DNA of 64,000 nucleotides from FEN-1191 sp036490715 (GTDB taxonomy: Bacteria; Pseudomonadota; Gammaproteobacteria; Steroidobacterales; Steroidobacteraceae). The translations under genes and the position numbers were made by a program. The notes under the pieces are model-generated. The model saw only the letters and a list, made by a program, of their open reading frames with translations, made no database searches and was not told the DNA's origin. The stretch lies in the NCBI GenBank assembly GCA_036490715.1, contig DASXDL010000013.1, forward strand, positions 127,740 to 191,739, read 5' to 3'. This document shows, in pieces, positions 20,351-29,100 of the stretch. How positions within the stretch are numbered: position 1 is the stretch's first letter; each line of letters opens with the position of its first letter.

Positions 20351-22033
20351 ATGGTCGTCGTGCGCTGGTTTTTTTTTGCCGTATTGGTCGGCGGCGCCTG
20401 CGCTCCGGCCCTGGCACAGCTGACCACCTCCGATCCGAATGCGGCCGCCAGCGAACAGCACGAGCCGGAAGGGCCGTTGCCCTCGGATGCAGAGCTCGAG
20501 GCACGCCACGCCCGCATCGGCGGCATCGAGGTCGATTCGGTCCAGATCTTCGATCTGAGCAATCCGGAAGATAACAACTGGCTGTTTCGCACCGCCGACC
20601 ATCTGCACGTGCGCACCCGCGTGTCGGCGATCGCCGCCCAGCTGCTGTTCCATCGCGGTGATCTGTACTCGCGCCGGCTGCTGGATGAAACCGCGCGCAA
20701 CATCCGCGAAAACTCCTCGTTCCTGCGCGAGCCGGTGATCCGTCCGATCCGCTACCACGACAACATCGTGGACATCGTCGTCATCACGCACGATGTCTGG
20801 ACCTTGCAGCCAGGCATCAGCTTCGGGCGCAGCGGCGGCAAGAATGCTACTCGGGTGAATTTCTCCGACAGCAACTTCCTCGGTTTCGGCAAGGCGATCG
20901 AAGTCGGCCACGGCGAGGATGTGGATCGCAGCTCGACCTTCTTTCAATGGACCGATCCAAATGTCTGGGGCAGCCGCTGGAACGACGGCGCGCTGTATTC
21001 GAAGAATTCCGACGGCACCGTATGGGGCGTGGGCGGCAGTCTGCCGTTCTATTCGCTCGAGACGCCGACCGCGGCCGGCGGCAACGTCGGCGACAGCCAC
21101 TCCAAGGTCACGCGCTACCGGCTCGGGCAAACCTATGACGCCTACGACGACGATGCCCGGGTCGCCGACCTGTTCTACGGACAGGCGCTGAAGGTCAGCG
21201 ATCTGTGGACCGAGCGGCTGCTGCTCGGCTGGCACGTGGATCGCAGCCACTTCAGTCCCTCGCCCAACGCCCTGCTGCTGGCGCCGCTGCCACAGGATCG
21301 CGATCTTTCGTATCCGTTCGCACGCATGCAATGGCTCGAGAACCGCTACGACACCATGCGCAATCTGGATCTGATCGCGCGCACCGAGGACGTGCACTTC
21401 GGGCTCGACGCCAGTGTCGGCCTGGGATTCGCCAACCATCAGTTCGGCTCCGATCGTCGTTCGGTGATCGCCGATACCGAGGTCAATTACGGCTGGGAAT
21501 TCAGCGACGAGCAGCAGATGTTCCTGACCAGCCGCCTGGCGTCGCGATTTGAGGACGGCGCCATGCACGACGCGATGGCGACCTGGATCGCGACCTTCTA
21601 CCAGACCACCAGTGACAACACCCGCATGGTCGCGCGGCTGTCGGGTGATGCTGGCCACGACCTCGACGGTGACCACACGCTGCAGCTGGGCGGGGACACC
21701 GGCCTGCGCGGCTATCCGCTGCGCTACCAGAACGGCAACCAGCGCGCGCTATTCACGCTCGAGGAGCGCTTGTACACCAACTATTATCTATTTCGGCTGG
21801 TGAACCTGGGCGCGGCGGCGTTCTACGACATGGGCCGCACCTGGGGTACGACGCTGGTACCTACACCGCAGCTCGGACTGCTGAAGGATCTGGGCGTGGG
21901 GCTGCGGCTTGGCAATGCACGCTCATCGTTTGGCAGCGTGATCCACATCGACTTGGCAGTGCCGCTGGATCGCAGCTCGGGCGTACACATCAGCCCGCTG
22001 CAGGTGCTGGTCAGTACCCAGCAAAGTTTCTAA
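20351..22033 (+). CDS. Omp85/BamA-superfamily outer membrane protein
   Basis: The ATG at 20351 is chosen because it begins a signal peptide (MVVVRWFFFAVLVGGACAPA, cleavage after ALA), giving 560 residues. A single POTRA-like region spans about residues 50-160 (GGIEVDSVQIFDLS to VVITHDVWTLQPG). The remainder is a beta-barrel rich in alternating aromatic residues. The motif GGDTGLRGYP near 455 is the conserved RGY/RGF loop element of Omp85 barrels. With only one POTRA-like unit it is not BamA or TamA; it resembles shorter surface-antigen (D15) type proteins whose cargo is unknown. It is transcribed divergently from the exported hydrolase at 20173, across a 177-base promoter region. Confidence 0.85.
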   Translation: MVVVRWFFFAVLVGGACAPALAQLTTSDPNAAASEQHEPEGPLPSDAELEARHARIGGIEVDSVQIFDLSNPEDNNWLFRTADHLHVRTRVSAIAAQLLFHRGDLYSRRLLDETARNIRENSSFLREPVIRPIRYHDNIVDIVVITHDVWTLQPGISFGRSGGKNATRVNFSDSNFLGFGKAIEVGHGEDVDRSSTFFQWTDPNVWGSRWNDGALYSKNSDGTVWGVGGSLPFYSLETPTAAGGNVGDSHSKVTRYRLGQTYDAYDDDARVADLFYGQALKVSDLWTERLLLGWHVDRSHFSPSPNALLLAPLPQDRDLSYPFARMQWLENRYDTMRNLDLIARTEDVHFGLDASVGLGFANHQFGSDRRSVIADTEVNYGWEFSDEQQMFLTSRLASRFEDGAMHDAMATWIATFYQTTSDNTRMVARLSGDAGHDLDGDHTLQLGGDTGLRGYPLRYQNGNQRALFTLEERLYTNYYLFRLVNLGAAAFYDMGRTWGTTLVPTPQLGLLKDLGVGLRLGNARSSFGSVIHIDLAVPLDRSSGVHISPLQVLVSTQQSF

Positions 22034-22058
22034 GGCGACGCCGGCCGCAGCGACCGCT

Positions 22059-23918
22059 TCAGAACATCCCGGATGGATCGATCTCGCCGGGGGCAGCATC
22101 CTGCGGCCGCGCGACGATGTAGTCGCCGGTGATCATCGCGTCATAGCCCAGCCCCGGCCCGACCATCGGGTACACGCCGGCATCCGGATCGATGATCACC
22201 TCGAGGAACGCCGGGCCCGCAAACGACAGGAATTCTGCCACCACCGCCGGCACGTCCTGCTTTCGATCCAGGCGCCGCGCCCACTGGAAACCGTCGGCGC
22301 TGGCCGCGCGGATGAAGTCTTTCTTGTGCAGCGATTTGTCGCTGCCGGACAGGCGGCCCTTGAAGAACAACTTCTGCCACTGCTTGACCATGCCGTCGCC
22401 GAAATTGTTCAGCACCACGACCTTGATCGGCAGGTCGTAGGTGGTCGCGGTCTCAAGTTCGCCGATGTTCATGCGAATACTGGCGTCGCCGTCGAAGTCG
22501 ATCACCAGCCGGCCGGGATTAGCGACCTGCGCGCCGATCGCCGCCGGCAGCCCGAAGCCCATCGTGCCCATGCTGCCCGAGGTCAGCCACAGCCTGGGCT
22601 CGCGAAAATCGAACATCTGCGCCGCCCACATCTGATGCTGGCCGACGCCGGTGGCGATGATGGCCTCGCCGCGGGTGTGGCGATTGATCTCCTCGATCAC
22701 ATAGTGCGGCTGCACCAGCTCGCTGCTGCGGTCATAGTTCATCGCGTGCTGCTGCTTGAGCGCTGCGACCGCAGAGCGCCAGGCGCTGAAGTCGGCCTTG
22801 AAGCCGGTGCGTGCCGATCGCGCCAGCAACATCCGCAGCGCCTGCGGCAGCAGACCGACGTGACTCCAGTGCGCGATCTTGACCTTGTTGATCTCGGCCT
22901 GGTCGACGTCGAGCTGCACGATGCGGCGTGCGTTGCGGGCGAACTTGCGTGGATCACCGGCGACCCGATCATCGAAGCGCGCGCCAACCGCGATCAGAAA
23001 ATCGCAGTCATCGGCGGCGTAGTTGGCGAACGCCGCGCCGTGCATGCCGAGCATGCGCATCGACAGCGGATCGGTGGTATCGATGGCACCGATGCCCATC
23101 AGCGTGGTGACCACCGGAATACCAAAGGCGCGCGCGAACTCGGTCAGGGCGCCGGCCGCCTCGCCGTTGATGACGCCGCCGCCGGCATAGATCAGCGGTC
23201 GCTTGGATTCGGCCAGCAGCTGCAGGAATGCATCGGCGGCGGACTCGTTCAGCGCACTGTCGGTGAGCTCGCGCAGGCGCGCGCGATAGCCCGGAATCGG
23301 CAGCCGTCCGTCGCCCTGAAACACTCCGGCGGCGGTCTGCACGTCCTTCGGCAGATCGACCACCACCGGCCCGGGGCGGCCGCTGCGAGCGATCTCGAAT
23401 GCGGTGCGCATGGCGGCCTCGAGCCGGGCCGGTTCGGTCACCAGCAGTACGTGCTTGGCTACCGCCCCCATCATTGATGCCACCGGTGCTTCCTGGAAGG
23501 CGTCGGTGCCGATGGCCGCGCGCGCCACTTGGCCGCAGATCACCACGATCGGAATCGAGTCCGCCATGCAGTCGCGCACCGGCGTCACGGTGTTGGTTGC
23601 GCCCGGACCGGAAGTCACCAGGCACACCCCGACCTTGCCGCTGGCGCGGGCGTAGCCGGCCGCCATGAAGCCGGCACCCTGCTCATTGGCCGGTACGATC
23701 AGCGGCAGTTGCTGCCCGCCATCGCTCTTGCGGGCTTCGTTGAAGGTAAAAATCGCATCGTAGGTCGGCAGAATGGCGCCGCCGCTGTAGCCGAAGATCG
23801 CTCCGACCCCCTCGTCGGCGAGCACCTGAACGACCATCTCCGCGCCGGTCATGGTCTTGCCGGCCAGAGGATGCCGGCTGGGCGCGGCGGCGGTACTGGC
23901 GAGTTCTTTCACGGACAT
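22059..23918 (-). CDS. ilvB: Acetolactate synthase large subunit
   Basis: This thiamine-diphosphate enzyme condenses pyruvate with pyruvate or 2-oxobutanoate in branched-chain amino acid synthesis. The 619-residue protein from the ATG at 23918 has the three-domain layout. The cofactor-activating Glu lies in VPANEQGAGFMA near residue 79, the FAD-contacting region is in the middle, and the Mg-ThDP motif GDASIRMN with NNFGDGMVKQW is near 475-510. A QEAPVASM segment near 140 fits an anabolic synthase. The N-terminus is about 20 residues longer than usual, with a Ser/Ala-rich tail. The regulatory subunit gene is not downstream as usual but lies divergently across a 73-base gap. Named ilvB by function; ilvI or ilvG would be equally valid. 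Confidence 0.94.
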   Translation of the reverse strand: MSVKELASTAAAPSRHPLAGKTMTGAEMVVQVLADEGVGAIFGYSGGAILPTYDAIFTFNEARKSDGGQQLPLIVPANEQGAGFMAAGYARASGKVGVCLVTSGPGATNTVTPVRDCMADSIPIVVICGQVARAAIGTDAFQEAPVASMMGAVAKHVLLVTEPARLEAAMRTAFEIARSGRPGPVVVDLPKDVQTAAGVFQGDGRLPIPGYRARLRELTDSALNESAADAFLQLLAESKRPLIYAGGGVINGEAAGALTEFARAFGIPVVTTLMGIGAIDTTDPLSMRMLGMHGAAFANYAADDCDFLIAVGARFDDRVAGDPRKFARNARRIVQLDVDQAEINKVKIAHWSHVGLLPQALRMLLARSARTGFKADFSAWRSAVAALKQQHAMNYDRSSELVQPHYVIEEINRHTRGEAIIATGVGQHQMWAAQMFDFREPRLWLTSGSMGTMGFGLPAAIGAQVANPGRLVIDFDGDASIRMNIGELETATTYDLPIKVVVLNNFGDGMVKQWQKLFFKGRLSGSDKSLHKKDFIRAASADGFQWARRLDRKQDVPAVVAEFLSFAGPAFLEVIIDPDAGVYPMVGPGLGYDAMITGDYIVARPQDAAPGEIDPSGMF

Positions 23919-23927
23919 GAAGTTTCG

Positions 23928-23961
23928 AGAATAGCCGAGGCGGCCTGCAATTGGCTATTCT
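23928..23961. promoter_or_regulatory. Inverted repeat in the ilvB-ilvH divergent promoter
   Basis: AGAATAGCC (23928-23936) and GGCTATTCT (23953-23961) are perfect 9-base inverted arms separated by 16 bases. They lie 10 bases from the ilvB start and 31 from the ilvH start. Placement between two divergent genes for one enzyme suggests a shared operator coordinating both. The regulator cannot be named. Confidence 0.55.
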
Positions 23962-23991
23962 GGGCCTGAAATCCACTGTCTTAAGCGACTT

Positions 23992-24492
23992 ATGCGCCAC
24001 ATCATTGGAATCCTGCTGCAGAACGAGGCCGGCGCCCTGACGCGCGTCGCCGGCATGTTTTCCAGTCGCGGGTACAACATCGAGTCACTGTCGGTCGCTC
24101 CCACCGACGATCCGACCGTGTCGCGCCTGACTCTGGTCACCAGCGGCTCGGAGGCCGTGATCCTGCAGATCGCCAATCAGCTCAAGAAACTGATCGACGT
24201 CGTCAGTGTCGAGGACATGACCCGCGGCGAACACATCGAGCGCGAGCTGGTGCTGCTCAAGCTGCGGGTCGAGCCCTCGCGCCGCGACGCGGTGCGCGGC
24301 TACGTCGTGCGCACCGGCGGACGGGTGCTCGACCCGTCGAGCGAGTGCTTCATCGTCGAGCTGCTGGGCAGCGAGGCCGAGGTCAATGGCTTCATCCGCG
24401 ATCTGGCGGCCAATGCCGAGCTGTGCGAGGTGGCCCGCAGCGGCGCGCTCGGCCTAAGTCGCAGCGCCCGCGTGCTGCGCGTGGTGGAGTGA
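23992..24492 (+). CDS. ilvH: Acetolactate synthase small regulatory subunit
   Basis: The 166-residue protein starts MRHIIGILLQNEAGALTRV, the standard opening of the ACT domain that binds valine and confers feedback inhibition on the large subunit. The GMFSSRGYNIESLSV segment (residues 20-34) is the conserved valine-binding region. The second half is the typical C-terminal ALS small-subunit domain (RELVLLKLRV near 82). Length matches the family. The gene is divergent from ilvB rather than downstream of it, which is unusual, and its end is 18 bases from the end of the convergent quinone oxidoreductase. Confidence 0.95.
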   Translation: MRHIIGILLQNEAGALTRVAGMFSSRGYNIESLSVAPTDDPTVSRLTLVTSGSEAVILQIANQLKKLIDVVSVEDMTRGEHIERELVLLKLRVEPSRRDAVRGYVVRTGGRVLDPSSECFIVELLGSEAEVNGFIRDLAANAELCEVARSGALGLSRSARVLRVVE

Positions 24493-24510
24493 GCGTCGAA
24501 CAGTTTACCG

Positions 24511-25512
24511 TCAGGCGGTGGTAGCGCCGGGAATCAGCACGCTGGCGCCGACCGTGCGGCGCGCTTCCAGATCGTTGTGCGCCTGCGCGGCATCGGCCAG
24601 CGCGTAACGCTGGCCGATGTGGACGCGCAGCTTGCGCGCGCGCACCTGGGCGAACAGTGCGCGCGCCGCGGCCTCAAGCTCGGTTCGCGTAGCGATGTAA
24701 TCGAACAGCGACGGCCGTGTCAGCAGCAGTGAGCCGTGGCGCGCCAGCGCCAGCGGCGCGATCGGCGGCGGCGGTCCCGAGGCGTTGCCGAAGCTGACCA
24801 TCATGCCGCGCGGGCGCAGGCAGTTGAGCGACTCCTCAAAGGTGTCCTTGCCGACCGAGTCGTAGACCACGTCGGCCATGCGGCCGCGGCTGTAGCGACG
24901 CACGCTGTCGGCGATGTCGTCGCGGCCGGCGACGAATACCTGATGACAGCCCTGACGCTTGGCCAGTGCGATCTTGGCTTCGGCGCCGACGATACCCATG
25001 ACCTTGGCACCCAGTACCCGTGCCCATTGGGTCAGCAACGAGCCGACACCGCCGGCGGCGGCATGGATCAGCACGTAGTCGCCGCGCTGCACACGATAGG
25101 TACGACGCAGCAGATACTCGGCCGTCAGGCCCTTGAGCATCAGCGCCGCGGCCTGTTCATCGCTGATCGCCGGTGGCAGACGCACCACGTGGCGCGCATC
25201 CACGTTGCGCCGCTCGCAGTAGGCGCCGGCCGCTGCCAGCACGTAGGCGACGCGTTGTCCGACCCTGAAGCCGCGCACACCGGCGCCGAGCGCGGTGATC
25301 ACCCCGGCCGCTTCGCGCCCCGGCGTCTCCGGCAGCGGCCGCGGGTACAGGCCGCTGCGGTCGTAGATGTCGATGAAATTGACGCCGATGGCGCTGTGTC
25401 GCAGCTGCAGCTCGCCGCGGGCCGGCTTTTTCAGCGGCACTCGCTCCCACTTGAGCACCTCGGCGCTGCCGTGCTCGTGGAACACGATCGCGTTGGTGAA
25501 TTCGGGCTGCAT
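24511..25512 (-). CDS. qor: Zinc-free quinone oxidoreductase (MDR family)
   Basis: A 333-residue medium-chain reductase of the QOR type, which reduces quinones or enones with NADPH. The ATG at 25512 has a GGAG ribosome-binding site. The N-terminal GroES-like domain contains GVNFIDIYDRSGLYP (residues 44-58), the family signature. The Rossmann domain has AAAGGVGSLLTQWAR near 150. Cysteines for catalytic or structural zinc are absent, as expected. It could serve in oxidative defence. It follows the PII gene on the same strand after an 84-base gap that includes a GC-rich hairpin, so it is probably transcribed separately. Confidence 0.93.
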   Translation of the reverse strand: MQPEFTNAIVFHEHGSAEVLKWERVPLKKPARGELQLRHSAIGVNFIDIYDRSGLYPRPLPETPGREAAGVITALGAGVRGFRVGQRVAYVLAAAGAYCERRNVDARHVVRLPPAISDEQAAALMLKGLTAEYLLRRTYRVQRGDYVLIHAAAGGVGSLLTQWARVLGAKVMGIVGAEAKIALAKRQGCHQVFVAGRDDIADSVRRYSRGRMADVVYDSVGKDTFEESLNCLRPRGMMVSFGNASGPPPPIAPLALARHGSLLLTRPSLFDYIATRTELEAAARALFAQVRARKLRVHIGQRYALADAAQAHNDLEARRTVGASVLIPGATTA

Positions 25513-25596
25513 TCGAGCTCCTGCTCCGGCCTGCAGCCGAATGTACCACCGCGACGGCCGCCTGCCCTGCCGCCGGTGCGAAACCGGCGCGCGCCG

Positions 25597-25935
25597 TTAC
25601 AGTGCGGCGTTGTCGGTTTCGCCGGTACGAATGCGGATCACGCGATCGATGTCGGTGATGAAGATCTTGCCGTCACCGACCTTGCCGGTTTTCGCGGCCT
25701 TGAGCACCGCCTCGACCACCTGATCGGCCAGATCGGTCCGCACCGCCACTTCGACCCGCGTCTTGGGCACGAAATCAACCACATACTCGGCGCCGCGATA
25801 GAGCTCGGTGTGACCGCGCTGCCGGCCGAAGCCTTTGACCTCGGTGACGGTCATGCCCGAGACGCCGATTTCCGACAACGCCGCGCGCACGTCGTCGAGC
25901 TTGAAGGGCTTGATAATCGCGGTGATCAGTTTCAT
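25597..25935 (-). CDS. glnK: PII nitrogen regulatory protein
   Basis: PII proteins sense 2-oxoglutarate, ATP/ADP and glutamine status and control AmtB, glutamine synthetase adenylylation and NtrB. This 112-residue protein from the ATG at 25935 is full length. Tyr51 in the T-loop (RGAEYVVDF) is conserved, so uridylylation by GlnD is expected. The B-loop (TGKVGDGKIF) and C-loop (RIRTGETDNAAL) are intact. No amtB is beside it. The upstream sigma-54 promoter and paired NtrC-like sites favour glnK over the usually constitutive glnB; sequence alone cannot separate the two. Confidence 0.95.
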   Translation of the reverse strand: MKLITAIIKPFKLDDVRAALSEIGVSGMTVTEVKGFGRQRGHTELYRGAEYVVDFVPKTRVEVAVRTDLADQVVEAVLKAAKTGKVGDGKIFITDIDRVIRIRTGETDNAAL

Positions 25936-25989
25936 ACGAGCTCTCCCAACTGCATTCTTGTTGCATCGGCCGTGGACGCTTCCGACGGG

Positions 25990-26005
25990 TGCAGCTTTCG
26001 TGCCA
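25990..26005 (-). promoter_or_regulatory. Sigma-54 promoter of the PII gene
   Basis: On the minus strand TGGCACGAAAGCTGCA matches the -24/-12 consensus TGGCACG-N4-TTGCA at all but one base, with exactly ten bases between GG and GC. The predicted start is near 25979, 44 bases before the PII ATG. Sigma-54 promoters need an activator bound upstream, and matching sites are present at 26069-26115. Confidence 0.8.
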
Positions 26006-26068
26006 CGGCCGCCGCGCCCCATTTTCGCCGCCGCGGCGCCCTATCGGGCGCCAACCGTGTCACCGATG

Positions 26069-26115
26069 GCACCAATTCGGCGCCGGTTGTACCTAATTTC
26101 GCACGAGCATAGTGC
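26069..26115. promoter_or_regulatory. Paired NtrC-like enhancer sites
   Basis: GCAC-N7-GTGC at 26101-26115 matches the NtrC dyad exactly. GCAC-N7-GCGC at 26069-26083 matches with one change. Their centres are 32 bases apart, three helical turns, and about 97 and 129 bases upstream of the predicted sigma-54 start. This is the geometry of the glnA enhancer in E. coli. Confidence 0.65.
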
Positions 26116-26134
26116 CTGCTGCAGTGTACGCGAG

Positions 26135-29100
26135 CTAGCGCAACACCAGCAGCAGGTCCTTGGCATCGATCGGCGAGCCGGCCTGGACCAGCACCTCGGC
26201 CACCTCGCCGTCGACTTCGGCGCGCACGCCGGCCTCCATTTTCATGGCCTCAACCGTCACCACCACGTCCCCGCGCCGCACCTTCTGGCCCACGGCCACC
26301 GGGACCGTGGCGACGGTGCCGGGCATGGGCGCGCCGACGTGATGCGGATTGCCCGGGTCGATCTTGCGCGGCGGCGGACGCGAGGGCACCTGGCTGCGAT
26401 CGGTCACGCGCACCGAGCGCGGCTGGCCGTTGAGCTCGAAGAACACGGTGCGGGTGCCGTCCTCGTGCGGCTCGCTCTTGGTGACGTAGTGCACGATCAG
26501 GGTCTTGCCGCGCTCCAGCTCGATGCTGATCTCCTGGCCGGGTTCCATACCGTAGAAGAACACCGGCGTCGGCAGGATCGCGACATCGCTGTAGCGCCGG
26601 CGCTCGGCGGCATAGTCGAGGAACACCTTCGGGTACATCAAATAAGAGGCGAACTGATGGTCGGTGAGGGTGCGCTCGGCCTTTTCGGCCGCTTCGGCGC
26701 GCAGCCGCTCAAGGTCGGCCGGCGGTGACTCGGCGCCGGCACGTTGCCGGCGCGGGGCGACACCCTTAAGCACCTTGCGCTGCAGGTCGGGCGGGAAGCC
26801 GCCGTACGGCTGGCCCAGATCGCCACGGAACAGCTGCACCACCGACTCGGGAAAGGCGATCTCGGTGTTTGGATCCAGTACCGCCTCGCGGCTCAGCGAG
26901 TTGGTGACCATCATCAGTGTCATGTCGCCGACCACTTTCGAGGTCGGCGTCACCTTGATGATGTCGCCGAACATGTCATTGACCTCGGCGTAGGTGCGCG
27001 CCACTTCCGGCCAGCGGGTGTCGTCGATGCCAAGCGCGCGCGCCTGCTCGCGCAGATTGGTGTACTGCCCGCCCGGCATGCCGTGCACGTAGACCTCCGA
27101 GGCGCCGGCGCGGTTATCGCTCTCGAACGCCACGTAGGCCTTGCGTACCTGGTCCCAGTAGTGCGACAGGGCGCGGATGTGGCCGGTGTCGAGCCCCGGA
27201 TCGCGTGGGCTGAAACGCAGTGCCTCGGCGATCGAGCCGAGGTTCGGCTGCGAGGTGAGCCCGCTCATCGAATCCATTGCGCCATCGACCGCGTCGGCAC
27301 CGGCGGCGATGGCCGCGAACACGCTGGCGGCGGCGATGCCGCTGGTATCGTGGGTGTGGAAATGCACTGGCAGGCCGGTATCGTCGCGCAGCGCCTTCAC
27401 CAGGTCATAGGCGGCACGCGGCTGGCACAGTCCGGCCATGTCCTTGATGCCGATGATGTGCGTGCCGGCGCGCTGGAGTTCGCGCGCCAGCTTCAAATAG
27501 TAGTCAAGCGTGTACTTGCGCTCGTTCGGATTGCACAGGTTGCCGGTGTAGCACAGCGCCGCCTCACACAGCCGGCCGGTCTGCAGCACCGCATCGATCG
27601 CGACCCGCATGTTGTCGACCCAGTTGAGCGAATCGAAGATGCGGAACAGATCAATGCCGGCATCGGCCGCCTGACGCACGAAGTACTGCACCACGTTGTC
27701 AGGGTAGTTGGTGTAGCCGACCGCATTGGCGGAACGCAGCAGCATCTGCAGCAGCAGGTTCGGCATCGCTGCCCGCAGCCGCTCGAGGCGCTCCCACGGA
27801 TCCTCCTTCAGGAAGCGCATGGCGACGTCGAACGTGGCCCCGCCCCAGCATTCGACCGAGAACAGCTGCGGCAGCAACGCCGCATAGGCCGGCGCCACCG
27901 CCACCATGTCGGCGGTACGCATGCGGGTCGCCAGCAGCGACTGATGGGCGTCACGCATCGTGGTGTCGGTCAGCAGCACGCGCTCCTCGTTACGCATCCA
28001 CTTGGCAAAGCGCTCCGGACCGAGTTGCAGCAGTCGCTGCCGGCTGCCCGGCGGCGGCACCGTGCCACGCGGCAATTCCACCGGTAGGCGCGGTGTGCGC
28101 ATCAGCGTCAGCAGCGCCGGTACGTTGCGGTCCTTGATCTGCGGATTGCCGTTGACGACGGTGTCGGCCAGAAAGCTCAGGATGCGGGTGGCACGATCGA
28201 GCCGCTCGGGCGCGCTGAACAGCTCCGGGGTCTGATCGATGAAGCGCGTGGTGTACTCGCCGCGCTGAAAGCGCGGGTGGGTGATGATCTGGTCCAGAAA
28301 CCGCAGGTTGGTGGTGACACCGCGGATGCGAAACTCCCACAGCGATCGGTGCATACGCGCGATCGCCTCTTCCGGGGTCGGCGCCCAGGTGGTGGCCTTC
28401 ACCAGCAGCGAGTCGTACCAGCGCGTGATGATGGCGCCGGTGTAGGCGGTGCCGGCATCCAGCCGCACGCCAAATCCGGCCGGGGTTCGATAGGCGGTGA
28501 TGCGGCCGTAGTCCGGAGTGAAATTGTTCTCCGGATCCTCGGTCGTGACCCGGCACTGCAGCGCGTGCGAGACGATGCGGATCTGATCCTGCGGCGGCAC
28601 GCCGCTGGCGGCATCGCCGATGCGTTCGCCGTCGGCGATGCGGATCTGGGCCTTCACCAGATCGATGCCGGTGGCGCACTCGGTCACCGTGTGCTCGACC
28701 TGGATGCGCGGGTTGACCTCGATGAAATAGAACTGGCCGCTGTCGGCGTCCTGCAGAAACTCGACCGTGCCGGCGTTGCTGTAGTGGGCCGCCCGCCCGA
28801 TGCGCAGGGCCGCGTCGCACAGGGTCGCGCGTGAAGCTTCGCTCAGGAACACCGCCGGTGCGCGCTCCACCACTTTCTGGTTGCGTCGCTGCACCGTGCA
28901 ATCGCGTTCGAACAGGTGCACCAGGTTGCCGTACCGGTCGCCGAGGATCTGCACCTCCAGGTGGCGCGCGCGCCGCACCAGTCGCTCCAGATACACCTCG
29001 TCGTTGCCAAACGCAGTGCGGGCCTCGCGCCGCGCCACCGGCAGCAGCTCGGCCAGCTGCGCATCCTCCTCGATCACGCGCATGCCGCGGCCGCCGCCGC

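Noticed and set aside
20183..21676. N-terminal extension of the exported hydrolase to a 777-residue protein
   Set aside because: The extra part is antisense to the Omp85 gene; a Tat signal begins at the internal ATG 20173.
22326..23477. Plus-strand open frame of about 383 residues inside ilvB
   Set aside because: It is antisense to a certain gene and its His/Arg/Gly-rich product has no family features; typical of GC-rich DNA.
25571..25589. CGCCGGT/ACCGGCG hairpin as the PII terminator
   Set aside because: A 7-base stem is present, but no T-run follows on the minus strand; too weak to list.
26744..28087. Plus-strand open frame of about 447 residues inside pyc
   Set aside because: Antisense shadow of a conserved enzyme; no start signal or domain.
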